Source of the DNA: Amanita rubescens
Lineage: Eukaryota > Basidiomycota > Agaricomycetes > Agaricales > Amanitaceae
DNA length: 64,000 nucleotides
NCBI GenBank assembly: GCA_015039365.1
Contig: WION01000207.1
Coordinates: 1 to 64,000, forward strand
Direction of reading: 5' to 3'
Of the stretch, positions 23,100 to 35,325 are shown piece by piece. Each line of letters opens with the position of its first letter. The stretch's first letter is position 1. The translations under genes were made by a program, and so were the position numbers. Under the pieces are notes generated by a model. That model was given only the letters and a program-made list of their open reading frames with translations. It was not told the DNA's origin and made no database searches.

Positions 23100-23747
23100 A
23101 AGTAGAAGTTCTAATTCTAAACAGCATAGCCTCTGATTATCTCCGAACCATCCTCTGGAGAGCCTCCCAAGAATGGTCCAATGTAATATTATTGTTCCAA
23201 CATGCCATGTTAGCAGATCTCAGAGAGTTTCATGCCCTAATACCTCTTACAGGCTGACCATGCCAACTGCTGAAGGCATAACATGCCCTCCACCTTTCCC
23301 AATTGCAGAAATAGCATACATGTGGGGCACATAGTTGTTGGTCAGCCCAACCTCATCAAGGTGGTGAATGACTTGGCCAATAGCAGCCTGGTGCTGTGCA
23401 TCCTGATGGTAGTGCCATGGTGGCTTGATCTCAACAAGCAACAGCACATGGCTATGATGCCCTGGCATATTAGATCAGAAAGTGATGGTGAAGTTGATGG
23501 TTCTGTGAGAATTGGGAATAGGCCACTGGGGGTGAATCATATAACCATTGGCTGAAGGGAACCAGTGGTCCAAAATCATGGCAGAAAGGCCATAAAACTT
23601 GGCTTCAATGCCCTGGTGCTCAGCATTCAGCTCAGGATCACCAGCTTCAGCTAGAATATACTGTGGGTAGTTGCTGCCATGAAGGCAGAGGACTAAGCAA
23701 AGCATCAGCAGACACTGTTGATCCAGGAAGATGCTATAATATGACAT
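23100..23747 (-). pseudogene. Basidiomycete repeat-associated hypothetical gene with ExK motif, one nonsense codon
   Basis: From 23747 the minus strand gives a 90-codon frame with EAKFYGLSAMILDHWFP and TINFTITF. A TGA at 23475-23477 follows, then the same frame continues with HVLLLVEIKPPW, DAQHQAAIGQVIHHLDEVG and YVPHMYAISAIGK. LLLVEIKPP has the ExK arrangement of PD-(D/E)XK nucleases. A family of Agaricomycete hypothetical proteins with these phrases is known to me by recollection only. TGA stands where CGA (Arg) would fit, so deamination is a likely cause. The function is unknown. Confidence 0.5.
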
Positions 23748-23929
23748 GATTGATTAACTGGTGGTCACTGGGAAGTCTCTGAGAACCAACCTTTCTCTAG
23801 CCTGGATCTTGATATTAATATTGCAAATGGTGTCAGAGAGTGGTAGCTACTTGGAATTATGGGCCGCTGTTGTGCACGGCAGGTCCGAGGCTGTTTGTTA
23901 GTATGTATTTGTTTATTTGGTAATTACCG

Positions 23930-24650
23930 GCACTTACCAAAAAAGGAAATAAAAGCGGCTCAAGTTTTGGAATAAAACCGAGTCCTTTGTTTCACTTGGC
24001 CTTGGAACAATTGCTACCAAAGAATTAGGGATTTATTGGTAAGTCATTTGTGTTATCTGTCATGGCTGTTTTCATTTCATAACTTTTGGGCCTTTCATTT
24101 CATTAATTCTCATATCCTCTGGGGAATATCCTTTCATAACTTTGGGGCCTTTCATAACTTCCCCACCCAGGCCCATTACCATTTTTGGAAGATGTTGAAA
24201 GTTTGGTGCTGATTTAATTGAGATATCCAGATTGTTTTCAGGGTCAAAAAAGGAAATGATTACATAATCTCAGGGTCAATGAATTGTGTAGCCTTGGTCA
24301 GTGGCTTTCTAAATGTGGTTGTATGACAGTGTTTGGTGCTGATTTCATTGAGATATTTGCTCATTGATTTTCAGGGTCAAATTTCTAAAAAAGGAAATTC
24401 ACAATGTAATGTGCACTTTAGGATCCAGTGGTGCATTTCCAAAAATGGAAATAGTGCACTTTGGCATTGCCATTTTGGGAAATATCTGCTCATTGTTGGT
24501 GGTGATGAGCAGAAAGAAATTGCAATATCTCCCTTAATACTGAATGTTTTTGTGGCAGTTTTTTGGAATATATTCCTTATATGCACTTATCCACTATGTT
24601 AGAATGTAAAAAATGCAACAAACATGTCTTGCTCACTGTTGTTGACAGTG
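23930..24650 (+). repeat. Old copy of the foldback-arm repeat
   Basis: TGTGCACTTTAGGATCC (24409-24425), AAATATCTGCTCA and GTTGGTGGTGATGAGCA match the foldback arm near 18300-18400 at clearly lower identity. GACCCTGAAA-type phrases upstream match 12420-12610. No ends or target duplication were recognised. Confidence 0.65.
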
Positions 24651-25136
24651 AGGAGCAATGAATGCCACCACTTCTTGTCCTTTTACCACCACCTTCCCAA
24701 TTGAGATACACATGTTTCACATCCCAATACTCATTCTCATTGCTATAGTGTCCACTCAGAAGCATCCTATTCCTTTTATCTTGCTTTTCTTCATTTCTCC
24801 TCTTTTTCTATTGTCCTTTTCTCCCCCCCCCCTCCAACAACACTCACACCTATTGTTATGAGGGAACCCCCCCCCACTGGGCCTCCTTGGCCACTCCTCT
24901 TTGAATCCACCCAGCAGTAGTAGAAGATGCTCTAGGTTTGTCTCCCCTTCTAATCCTTTTCCCTGGGCTACATGCTACCCATGGAGGGGCCAGGCTCTGT
25001 GCCACCCCCCTTGACCCCTCACAGCCCTGTGCCCTATGCCCCAATGGTTAACCTAGCCCTTCACATGTCTAACAATCCACCTTCACATCTTCACACTGAT
25101 GCTTTTCATGACCCAACATTTCTATTGATTGATATC

Positions 25137-25990
25137 AATGCCCTGAATGGCATGTTTTTATTTCAATTTGTTTGGTTGAAAGGGTTTCACCTCCCTTCAA
25201 AAATTGTTCTTCCATGAACAATTGTATTGGCATGGTTACTTTCTTGGCGAAGTGGGTGTTATCTAATAGAGTTACATCTTTTTGTTCTGGTATTTTGTTT
25301 TTACACCAAGGTAAACAAGACAAAATGTCTGCTTTTGTATTTGCTTTTCCAGGTATATGTTTGATTTCAAAATTGTAGTCTTGGAGTTCTAGATACCATC
25401 TGGCTTGTTGTCTGTTTAATCTCTGTGGTTTCCTAAAATAGGAGAGATTTTTGTGATCGGACCATACTTAAATGGTTCTGCTGCATCTAATAGATAGGGT
25501 TGCCATTCCTTTAACACACATACTATTGCTAGTAATTCTTTGTCGTATATGTCATATTGTAATTCAGCATTGGACATTGATCATGAGAGGAGTGCAACCG
25601 TTCTCCATTTTCCATTCTGTAATTGGGATAGAGTTCCTCCTATTGCATATCCAGATGTATCTGCTTCTACTTGGTATTTTCCATTGGCAATTGGTAAGGT
25701 AATGACTTCTTCTGATGCTACTAACTGTTTCATTTGTTTAAAGGCCTTTTGTTCTTCATCTTCCCATTTGAATGGCCTATTCCCCATTAATCTAGTTATT
25801 GGTTTTGCAACATCAGAATATCTTTTTATGTATCTTTAAAGGGTAGAAGTTGCAAAATCCATTGAAATTCTGAACTCGTAAGCACTGGCTGTGCCAGCAA
25901 CAACCTTGCTTGAAATTTGTTGTATTGCATTCCATCTCCAATTGTATTACACATTCATTGAGAAATGGCACCCAATTAATCTTCCACTAT
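25137..25990 (-). pseudogene. Ty3/gypsy reverse transcriptase end and RNase H fragment
   Basis: The minus strand reads NRPFKWEDEEQKAFKQMK, then VEADTSGYAIGGTLSQ (about 25790-25600), the start of the gypsy RNase H domain. It continues with LQYDIYDKELLAIV, WQPYLLDA and KPQRLNRQQARWYLELQDYN-like sequence, with HIPGKANTKAD near 25345. Frames change at several places, and the reverse transcriptase catalytic part and integrase are missing. It differs in sequence from the other gypsy copies in the window. Confidence 0.8.
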
Positions 25991-26409
25991 CGTTAAAAAT
26001 CCTTCTGAAGTTGTTTCATCAGAGTCTCCTGAGAAAGGTGTGTTTGTTTTGTCAAAGTTTATGTGCCAGTTAATATCTTCTCTGAATATCTTGAAAATGT
26101 TTGAATAATATAGATGGGTAGAGGAAGTATACTGTGTGTGTTCCAGATGGTGTGAAGTGCATCTAAAGATGCAGCGTCAGTCACTGGCTGGCAGTTGCGA
26201 GTAATCTCATCAGCTGTGAAATATTAATTAGAAACAGTGGATGGTCACAGGAAGGAGGACGACAACGAACATTCTTCTTCCACATTCTGGTGATAAAAGA
26301 GAAGTAAGGCAAGGTAGAAAGTCCAAAAAAAGGAAGGTTGCTTACCTTTTTTTCAAACAATGGTGAAGTAAAACGTAGAAGAGGACCATCCACTTTGATC
26401 AAATAGCGC

Positions 26410-27224
26410 TGAAACGATCAGAAGAAGGCCGATGCGGAAGTGCGTTCGGCCAAAGGGGCTACGGAGATCAGTCTGAAGGGTGTCTCAGGTGCAGAGAGAG
26501 TGCCGAAGACAAAGGTGAATGAGTGGAAGGTGTCCAAAGCACCGAGGAACGAAGGGAATGGAAGGAATCGAACTCGGAATGCAGATGGGGTGATAATTTG
26601 CTAACTACAACTGTTACAAACTGTACATCATGGCCTATCTTTTCTTTATCTTATCGTCTATGTCATCCCTCCTACGTCATTGATTGCATATGCATTCCTT
26701 CTGGAACCTTCGTCGTTTATCATATGCTATTTCATTTTATCACATGCATGTCGATTATCACATGTAAACTGTTTCGTTATCACATGTATTCATACTTACT
26801 GTATTTGCGTATATACCTTGTACTATATAAAATACGCAAATATATGACTAGACCTCAGTCTAGTTTTAACAGTCAAATCTGTCTCGTTATCGTCTAAGCT
26901 CCCTTGAGGACTTATCCGATAACACTCTTATTCTTTGAATGTTCTTAAGTGCCAGAACTCCCTTGAGGAACCTATGGTACCTGATAGGTTTAACTTATCA
27001 GTGGACGAACAAATGTAACAACAACTACGTACACAATGGTATACATATATACTATGGAGACATGAGGTGACCATGTGATGAATCCTGCACCGAGTCCGAG
27101 GCCTGTGCATGTGTCCGAACTCAAACGATCATCCTCCAGGGTCGAGTATAGGCTCGGAGTGCTTTGGGTAGCTTTGGAAGGCTTCAGAGATCGGTTCCAA
27201 CGTAGCCAGAATCGGCTCGTTACA
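26410..27224 (-). repeat. LTR of the TGTAACGAGCC family, interrupted by another LTR
   Basis: It matches 47384-47780: the same CGATCAGAAGAAGGCC left edge and AATCGGCTCGTTACA right edge. The minus strand therefore starts TGTAACGAGCC and ends CGTTTCA. A different LTR (26612-27020) is inserted in it. No 5-bp duplication is visible at its outer ends. Confidence 0.75.
26612..27020 (+). repeat. Solo LTR (409 bp) nested in another LTR
   Basis: It begins TGTTACAAACTG and ends AAATGTAACA, and is flanked by ACAAC at 26607-26611 and 27021-27025. A TATA box (ACTATATAAAATAC) near 26820 fixes plus orientation. A related copy in minus orientation is at 45596-46027. Confidence 0.92.
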
Positions 27225-27660
27225 GTGCCTATCCACAGACAAGGCAACAGTGGCTTGAAGGTGGTGAAGCTTGTTGACTGCGGAAGTGAAGTCAACGGCA
27301 AATTTGGGATCTGAAGGGGAACCTAGCAAAAGCTGAAACTTGGTTGTGGTAACTTCAGTGGTATACTGAGTGCTGAAATTTCCACTGTGGTGAAACATTA
27401 AGTCACATTGGGAGAACAACTCCTACAATGACCATCACAGTGTCATTGTGTACTTCATCTAGCTTGGACAAAGCCTCGGAAACTTGGTGTACATTGACAA
27501 GGAGATGGGATGCACCATCATATTTCCATGCCATGGTTGAATCAAAATCTGCGCTGGGAATGTAAGCGGTTTGAGATAAGAGTTGAGTGCAGTGCCAGAC
27601 AGCATTGAACTGCGACACTTGGGACATAATAAGAATGACAAGGAAGGTGGGGAACGGCAA
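27225..27660 (-). pseudogene. Hypothetical protein gene, cut by an LTR
   Basis: A frame starts with ATG at 27660 (MPFPTFLVILIMSQVSQF, a hydrophobic start) and runs 85 codons. A second frame (from about 27419) continues with YTTEVTTTKFQLLLGSPSD and FAVDFTSAVNKLHHLQATV up to the LTR at 27224. The switch of frame near 27405 could be an intron or a frameshift. I do not recognise the protein. The LTR ends the coding sequence, so it is truncated. Confidence 0.4.
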
Positions 27661-27783
27661 ATAGGGGTTTTATAGGGCAAAGGACCAACTTCTTCAATAC
27701 CAAAGCAGAAAGGCTGCTTTAAAAGTAGAGAATGCCAGAGTCGGCAGATAGAAGAGGCAAATGTATATGAGGCGCAGGCCATC

Positions 27784-27803
27784 TTTTTTTTTTTTTTTTT
27801 TTT
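27784..27803. repeat. Homopolymer run of 20 T
   Basis: An uninterrupted T run on the plus strand (A on the minus strand). It could be the poly(A) tail of a retrotransposed sequence read on the minus strand, but no insertion boundary was identified. Confidence 0.7.
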
Positions 27804-28010
27804 AATATAAAGGAGTTTGATTGAGCAGGTATGTAAATTAATACAAAGTAGGCAGTATGACACAAGTCACATAATGGGGTAACGCGCATCACACATCTTT
27901 GATGCATGTGTTAAAGTGTTTACAAAAAGGTACTAAAAGCATACCATGAGCAACATATTGGGCGCATAAGGCCTACCCTTGCTGGTGATTCATTCAGTGG
28001 ACATCCCAGG

Positions 28011-29162
28011 TAGTGTGTCAAAGTCCAGTTGCAACTTTTTGAAAAGACTGGCAACCGGACCGGACCGATAGCGGTTGCAACCGGACTGCAGTTGCTGGTC
28101 CTTCCAAATCTGGGTTGATCCGGTTTAGTGTTTCTATTTCCAGTCTCTCAGGACCGGACCAGGACCGATTTGGACCAGACTGCAGTCTCAGGTCTTAGGA
28201 GGTCCAAGGACAGTCCAGTTCCGGTCTTTTTAAATTTTTAAAATCAAAAAAACCGCAAAATACCAGTCTAGACCGGTCCTAGACTGCTAATTGTCACATG
28301 TGACCAACACAGTCATGTTCTCCTATATTTTAGCTTTTTTTTGAGTATTGAAACATAAAAAACAGTTGAGATTTGAGTTCACAGTAGTAAAGTTTGTCAA
28401 AAGTTATATATAACATGTGAATTTTGAAATCATCTGTTGTTGCAACACTCCAGGTAAGGTATTCTGAAATTAACTAATCTAAGTATGCTCTAGTACATCC
28501 AATGGAACATAGTTGAACAGTGGGAGGGTGAGGGTCAGCAACACTGGGCTTCATTCTCTCTTTGGTGATCTCTTTGGCAATCTCTTTGGCAATGTTTGGC
28601 AGTCTCCTGGCATCATTAAAAATGGTTTAATGTGGCTTATCTGGAGTGCAACTGGGTGTGAGATGATGTGAGGGGGTGGAGTGGGGTCTAATGGGACAAG
28701 CTGAGCAGTGGGAGGGTGAGGGTCAGCAACACTGGGCTTCATTCTCTCTTTGGTGATCTCTTTGGCAATCTCTTTGGCAATGTTTGGCAGTCTCCTGGCA
28801 TCATCAAAAATGGTTTTATGTGGCTCATCTGAGTGCAGCTGGGTGTGAGAGGGTGTGAGAGGGTGAGGGTTAGGAACATATTGATATTTATGAAGTTTTG
28901 TAGTTTTAAATTGTTGTATGGGAGACATAGGGACATAGAAACTAATGTAAGGACTGGTCCAGACCAGTCCAAGACTGGTCCAGATCAGGACCAGTCCTGG
29001 ACCAGTCTTAACTGGTCTTTTTTTTAAATTAAGACCGGTCTTGCGGTCTTAAGCGGTCCGGTTCCGGTCTTTTCGATATCAGGGACACCCTGAGACCGGT
29101 CCGGTTTCGGTCTTTCCAAAAAAGGAAAAAAAACCGGACCGGACCGGACCTTGAATCACTAG
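28011..29162. mobile_element. Non-autonomous hAT element with GGACCGGTC subterminal repeats
   Basis: The left end TAGTGTGTCAAAGTCC and the right end GGACCTTGAATCACTA are inverted with three mismatches, and TAGTG fits hAT. ACCGGACCGG and GGTCTTAAG-type words fill both edges. The middle holds a direct repeat of about 150 bp (28515-28635 and 28695-28820, with GGGAGGGTGAGGGTCAGCAA). Flanking 8-mers differ, so the element may have recombined. It abuts the broken gypsy pol. Confidence 0.7.
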
Positions 29163-29297
29163 GGTGTATAAATCTTGGATCTTGTCGATCCATTTTTGGC
29201 GCAGCCTTAGACGTTCCTCCATAGATATATGGAGTGTTTTCCCTCCCTTTGCGCCGGTTTCTGGAGAAGGTTTTGTTTCGTCTTCGGCAGCCTGGCG

Positions 29298-29840
29298 TCA
29301 TTCAGTGCGTTTAGCGTGCGTTGACACCTTGTCCGAAGTTGAGGCCTTATTGACAATTGGCTTCTTGCTTGGAGTCTTAACGCTTGAAGACTCCTTTCTT
29401 TTATTGGTTGTATCTTTCTTCTTATTAGCGGATTTCTCCGCTTTCTCCCCTTCTAGAGAGAGAGGGTTCCCGAAGTCGCCATCTTTGATGGGGAACCATT
29501 TGTTCTTCAGCTTGAAGGAACCGTGTCCGGTGTAATTGAGCAAGACCTCGTGTTCCTTCAGAAATGGAGTACCAAGTATAGCGTGGTATCTGTCCAGGTT
29601 GACGACGTCAAAGTATCTGCTCTGGCTGAGGTCGCCTAACTTCAGTTCTGCGCGTGCTCCGCATTGGATAGAGGAGCGCGATCCTGATGTTGCCATTTGT
29701 AGTTTTATGGGTTTCTTTAACTGGAATACGTCCAGCTGATGAACTTTGGCAAAGTTGGCGGAAATCATATCGATTGTACTTCCGCCGTCCAATAAAACAT
29801 GGGCTTTATGTTCCGAGGCCGTAGTGAAACGAAGGTCTCG
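29298..29840 (-). pseudogene. Gypsy aspartic protease region
   Basis: The minus strand reads HKAHVLLDGGSTIDMISANF (catalytic Asp in LLDGGS), then LQMATSGSRSSIQCGA and YFDVVNLDRYHAILGTPFL, the two halves of a retropepsin domain that would mature Gag-Pol. A Lys/Ser-rich linker follows, and the frame ends in TGA at 29298-29300. Sequence with ISMEERLRLRQKWIDKIQDL, typical of the stretch before reverse transcriptase, continues beyond the stop until the hAT element at 29162 cuts it off. The upstream gag lies on the other side of the 29842-31790 insertion. Confidence 0.85.
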
Positions 29841-29841
29841 G

Positions 29842-31790
29842 TTTTATAACCTGAGACCTCTCTCCATTTTTGTTCCCGTTAAATGCCGGCACATCCTGGA
29901 TTATATAATCTGCATCAAAATGAGCACTTCGTGTGAGTCCCCCCCCAATTCCACACGGAATCTGTATCACTGATTCACTGCATCCACAGAGTTTGGCTGG
30001 CACAGCCTATATACGTTCCATGCGGAATACGAATGTGGAATTCCAGCGGAATACGAGAGCGGAAAATCTGCACATCGGCATTTACCGAGCCGCGACTACT
30101 GCCTTCCCACGCATCACAACGCTCCCCGACATCGTCATACGTCCTTTCCATCCTAAACCCACCCCAGAAGACCCCCGTGCACCCTCAGTCCACCTCAAAG
30201 ATCCCCACACACCTCAATCCGCCATACTTGACAGCCAGCCACTCTCTCAACCCCAGCGCCTCACAACTCCCATCGGCCACCATCCTGTGCATTCCACACC
30301 ATGCGGTCACTCTACCGCATCATATACGCCTGCTCGGCCACTTCCAGAGCCTTCCGATGCGCCCGATCTGCACTCAGCAACCAGTAAGCCCTGTCTCGCA
30401 TCTATTTTTTTTTACACTAACGATCTCTACCTCTCCACCACCCTTGATGACCCAACCACACCTCCGACATGCCCGACACTCCTGCCATACCTGAAGGAAC
30501 CCAACCGCACCCCAAGGAGACGACTACACGGTAAGTCAATCCTCCCACCGATATTTTCCCGTACTAACAACACCCTCTCACCCCGTGCCACACTGCTCCC
30601 ACCGCACCCTGAAAACGTACCATACCCCTCCACCATGCCCGCTAACGTGCCGCGCCCATCCACCGTCCGTTGCATGGTAAGACATCTGCCCCCACTGCAT
30701 TTTGTGTACTAACGACCCCACATCCTCCACCCCTTCAACGACCACCATTCCACCTCTCCATTGCACCCTGTGAACATGCCACGTCCCTCCGCCGTGCTAC
30801 TACCCATAGCCGCACCCCTTCACCGCCTTCTTACAGGTGGGAGACAGCTACATGGTAAGTCGATCCGCCGCCAATCGTATATTGTATACTAACGACCCTA
30901 CCCTCTGCCTTCCATGCTCCACCCCTCGATTACACCCACAAACGAGTCCCACCCCTCAACTGCACCCACAAGCGTGCTCGACCCTCAACCACAGCCCACA
31001 AATGAGCCCCACCCTCCACCACACCCCCTCAAACGTGCGATACCCCTTCAATTTGTCACGGTCTGGCTGTTTGACCCCACCCAACACCATCCGCCACCGA
31101 CTCACCTCCCTCCTCTATCATACGCATTGTCATCAGGACAAAGAGGTATGGGTTGCAGAAGTCTGACAGGTACTTGTACCCGCTACCCGTGCGGGTTTGC
31201 GTGAGGGCCCATGCAGAGCCCTACTCACTACTCAACAATGCCCCAAACTGTGTACCGTGACCCATCTAGGTGTGTATCAATCACACCAATCCCATTCTCC
31301 GCGAAGCTAATACACCCCGTACCTCGTCTTTCTCTCACTCGCACCTGACAATGATGAGTCATGATAACATTGATACTGGCACCACAAGGAGGAAACACAA
31401 AACGGTTCGGAGTGAATTTCTGGGAGCTTTGCAGCATTTCTGCCAGTCGCATAGATCCTCACTACCATTGGCTGCATCATTGCTGGTTGTATCAATAGTC
31501 TACGGTAGGATTAATCCTATACTAACCACCTGTAAATTCATGATTGATAGACATTTTTAATGCTATGTGTTTATAATTCTCAATCTTCATCCTGGCCGCT
31601 ATAGACTTAATTACACTTATATTCTATACTAAATGTGATGTTAGTTAGACTTATGTGAATTCTAAGAATTTCGTAAACTCAATCTATTGATGTGACTTTT
31701 GTCACATAGACTTAAAGCTACCAGTGCTGGTGAAGAGCACCAAACACTGCCAAAGAGAGAGTAAGAGAGAATGAGAGAGAATAAGAGAGG
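29842..31790. mobile_element. C-rich 1.95-kb insertion inside gypsy gag-pol
   Basis: GGTCTCGG (29834-29841) and GGCCTCGG (31791-31798) flank it, a 7-of-8 direct repeat, and gypsy sequence continues on both sides, so this is an insertion. The plus strand is strongly C-rich from 29940 to 31100 and codes Pro/Thr/His-rich frames (for example 29933-30712). GGTAAG donors followed 30-45 nt later by TACTAAC or ACTAACG recur at about 30530, 30675 and 30855. Near 31165-31205 GTACCCGCTACCCGTGCGGG words resemble another subterminal repeat. No inverted ends were recognised. Confidence 0.6.
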
Positions 31791-31798
31791 GGCCTCGG

Positions 31799-34700
31799 AC
31801 CTGCCACTTGGTGGCCCACATCTACAAGTCTGTTAATATGGATAAAGCCTTCGATGATGCCGAGGCGTTTGAAACCCCTTTTAGGGCCGTCTTCAACCTT
31901 GATCAGCCCGAGGTCTTTCGTTCCCCGTTGTCTGTATGCGACTGGCTCGACATTTATCCCAGACGCTTTCATACATTTGGCAACGTCATCTTCATCGTCG
32001 TCAACACATCGTATGACGCATGCTGTGTCTACGATGTCGGATTCGCAATTTGTCTCGGAGAGTATGTCACTCTCCTCCTCGGATTGGCTTGCATTGATTG
32101 TGTCTTCCGTTTGGGACCAATCTGTTAATTTGGTCCCATCTATTCTTTGTGAATTCTTTGGGTTAAGATAGTCTCCGTTACTCTCAGTGTGAGTGGAGAC
32201 TAAAACAGATACGAACGCTTCTGCCACCCAATCATTTAACGAGGGATCTTCATCGTCCTCGTACTGTTCGTGGGACAATTCTTCTGATTGTTCTTCCTCC
32301 CCTTCGTCTCCCGAGGCATTGTCCTCGTGCTGGGAGTCGGAGCGTGTCCCTTCAGTGGTGTTAGCGACAGCTTTGTCGTTTTCTTCATCAATTGTCTCAA
32401 CATTTGCTGCTTGTTTGGTGCGGCCGTTCTTTTTCGGACATCTGTTACTGTAGTGTCCTTTTTGTTTGCAATGGAAGCACTCAATCTGTTTAGACGTGCT
32501 TCCGGTTGGCTTATAATCCTTGGTTTTCGTCTGTATAACTTTGGACGTGTTAAGTCTAAAGCTGGTACCGGGTTTTTTCTTTATAGGCTTGGAGCTCGTT
32601 TTTACGGGGCTCCTGTCCGGTAGCTTTAACTTTCATTTGTGTCGGATCTGTCGATCTTCGTAGAACAAGCCCTGTTCTACTTCGTTGGCTTTTTCGAAGA
32701 TCAACTCGAAAGGACTCTTTTCGGGGTTGATACCATACTTCACGACAGCCCCTGCTATTTCTTCATTGAGCACGTCGACGAATCGTCGTGACATGTTGTA
32801 CTCAGTTGGAGGTTGAACCATTAGTTGGCTTAACCTCTCTAAGTCCTTGTGTAATTCCATGACCGTTTTACTGCCCTGTTCTAAACGGTCGAATTTGGAG
32901 GCCGCGTCGCGAGATGAGGCCTCCTTAACAAAGTATCTCTTGAGTTCGATCATGGCCGTCTCAAACGTCCACAATCCCTCCGCATTGAGATGGATGGTAT
33001 GTTGATACCATTTCAATGCTCTATCTTTTAGCGTAGATCCTAGGATGCCGACTCTAATTGCGTCGTCATCCGGTCCCATGGCATTGTAATTCACGAGATA
33101 TAGAAGGATCTCGTGGAGAAACCGTAGATATGTATCTATGGATTCTCCTCCGGAATATTCGGGAAGAGGGATTTTCATCATCTTCCCTACGTTAATCTTA
33201 TCCGACCTGTGTTGGCTTGCCATATACGCGTCCTGTATTTCTTGTCGGACAATACCATCTGTTTGTTCAGATGATTTGTTTGTTGTCACAGGCGGGTCCG
33301 CGTTAGGGAGTCCTCCGATGTGACTTATGGACATGCTAGGCCTTAATCTCCTAGCAACGTAACTGAGCGGCGGTCCTTTCTGTGTTGGTGAACCAACCGA
33401 GCTTTGGCGAGATACGTTGGAGCTCCCGTTTCCCGATGGTGAGGGAGCTACATGGCCGATGTTAGCTGGCGTTTGCTCTCATCTTGGAGTACTCTCGGGG
33501 AGTTCGTTTACTCTCCGTTCAGAGCGTACAGGTATGGCATTGGAACCCGTAGCTCTCGCGTTAGGACGTGGGTTATCGAATCTAGCTTGTCTCCGTAGCG
33601 GGGATAACCTTTCAAATAGTATGTTCACGTCTACGCCTGATTGTAGCTCCGTCAAGATGAAGTTGTTTGCTGAATTATACAGTCGGGTTTCGTAGTCTGG
33701 AGAGGTTTCTCGATTACCTCTCCTATGTACCCTGAGCTGGGATCCGCTATTCGTGTCCCTCTTGTATTCCAAGACCTTTAGTTGAATAAGAGCATCCATT
33801 TCCCCGGACCTGATTAGGTGGGGAAAGTCATCCGTTACGTTCGCCTCCTCGTTCTGTGGAGGAACGACAGCGTTCTGTTGAAGTATCATTGCTTCTTCCT
33901 TGTTTTCATCATCTTGTCCCGTGGCTTCGTTTAGCAGGGACAGAGAAACTCGTCTTGGATTTGGGGATCTTCCTCTGTAAGATCCCGAATCCCGATGATG
34001 TTGATCTCCTGTCCCGTCTGAACTCGGAGATCAAGTCTGCTAGCAACGAGTTGCTTTGTTCTATTCTGTGGGCAATTTGAGAGAGCTGTTCTTTGCTTTC
34101 TCGTTGTCCTTCTAATATGGAGGCTTGAGTCTCTTCGAGCCTCCTGTTAGTTGCGTCGCCCGGTCGTGGGTAAGGGTAAAACTGAGTATTGTGAGGTGAG
34201 GGTTCCCCCAGTCGACGACTGGTTTGCGGGAACCCAAGTCCGACAGGCCTTTGGACTTGTGGAATGTACTCAAGTTGAGCATCTTCACGTCTTTTAAACA
34301 AGCCGGCGTATCCATCTTCTTTCGTGGGAGAAGCTAGCTCTGCTACCTCCCTTTCATCACTTATCGATTCAGGGCCTCCCGTACGTATAGCCATGGGAGG
34401 CTGGATGTCTAACGGAGATAGCTGTGCTGTCTCCTGGGGTACTGGCGAGTTCAGACTTATTATGTTGTAGGTGTTACCGGACTCAACGTCTAAACCGGGT
34501 TGTCTGGGACTTAACGAAGATAGTCCCGTGGTATTGTGAACTGGAGGGGACAATTCCATTGTCCCCAGTACTCGTCCTTTCCCTTTGGGTGACTGTGCTG
34601 CAACTTTGGCATGGGAAGCAGCGTGGGTGGTGCTTACGGTTCTCGTCGTAACCTTACTGGTATCCCTAGTGTTACTAGGATTACCTAAGTTCGCGATACT

Positions 34701-34802
34701 TGCTGAACGTTGGACTATATGGGGCGAGCTCCTGGCTGATGCCGAGGGGGAGCTTGAGGTGGCTTGTTGCTTGGTTTTTCTTTTGCCTGGCCCTGACGCC
34801 AT
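31799..34802 (-). pseudogene. Gypsy Gag polyprotein, two frameshifts and one nonsense codon
   Basis: The start at 34802 gives a Ser/Pro-rich 297-codon frame (with YNIISLNSPVPQETAQLSPL). A one-base shift near 34000 leads to the 33889-33479 frame, then TGA at 33479-33481 where Arg fits. The core Gag domain lies at 33334-32633 (PLPEYSGGESIDTYLRFLHE, LKDRALKWYQHT, TFETAMIELKRYFV), the capsid-like fold. A second shift near 32620 leads to the zinc knuckle CFHCKQKGHYSNRC at about 32480-32430, an acidic stretch (GDEGEEEQSEELSHEQYEDD) and the end at the insertion. A retrotransposon Gag packages RNA into particles. This copy is not functional. Confidence 0.85.
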
Positions 34803-34915
34803 GGCGTCGTTTATAATATGTTGGGTTTTTGTTTATATATAGGTTTTTGAAGGGTTTTTGTATTAATTTTGGTAGTTTTCGTGTTTGAAAGTTTGTTGGT
34901 TCGAATATTGCTCCG

Positions 34916-34937
34916 CACTTGTGGAAGTGCAAAAAAG
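34916..34937 (-). other. Conserved leader / presumed primer site after the 5' LTR
   Basis: Directly after the LTR the minus strand reads CTTTTTTGCACTTCCACAAG. Element A has the same sequence with one change at 44720-44741. A leader shared between otherwise different elements is expected for the reverse-transcription priming or packaging region. Confidence 0.6.
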
Positions 34938-35211
34938 TGTAACATTTACTAAGACGGAACCAGGGGATGGTTCCGGGACTGTTCGCACCTTGCGCCTTGC
35001 ACTGGATCAATGTCTATTGAGACCGTGCGGGTGTGCGTGTGGTGAGTACGAGTTAAGTAAAAGTGTCCGTGACTATGTGACTAGCGCATATGGTATACTA
35101 AGTGACTACCTACTATAAAAGGAAACTATATATGGGGGATAATGAGGGAGCTAGGATTAGCTCCCGTCCTAGGGTATCTTGAATATATAAGCCTCCGAAC
35201 GACCCGTTACA
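34938..35211 (-). repeat. 5' LTR of the gypsy element (274 bp)
   Basis: The minus strand starts TGTAACGGGTCG and ends AAATGTTACA. It contains the hairpins GGGAGCTAATCCTAGCTCCC (35147-35166) and GGAACC/GGTTCC (34956-34975). Blocks such as CAGTGCAAGGCGCAAGG are shared with the LTRs of elements A and B in the same orientation. Confidence 0.85.
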
Positions 35212-35325
35212 AAGGTTCTATCTATATATATATATATATCCTGATCTGCTTAGTAAGCAGATAAGATAAGATCTTCTTGTTATCTTAGATTAGATAAGAT
35301 AACTTCGTCGCACCCCCTCGCTAAG

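Noticed and set aside
31228..31560. Short frames on both strands near 31.2-31.6 kb
   Set aside because: Under 100 codons, no motif, overlapping each other, inside an insertion without other evidence of coding.
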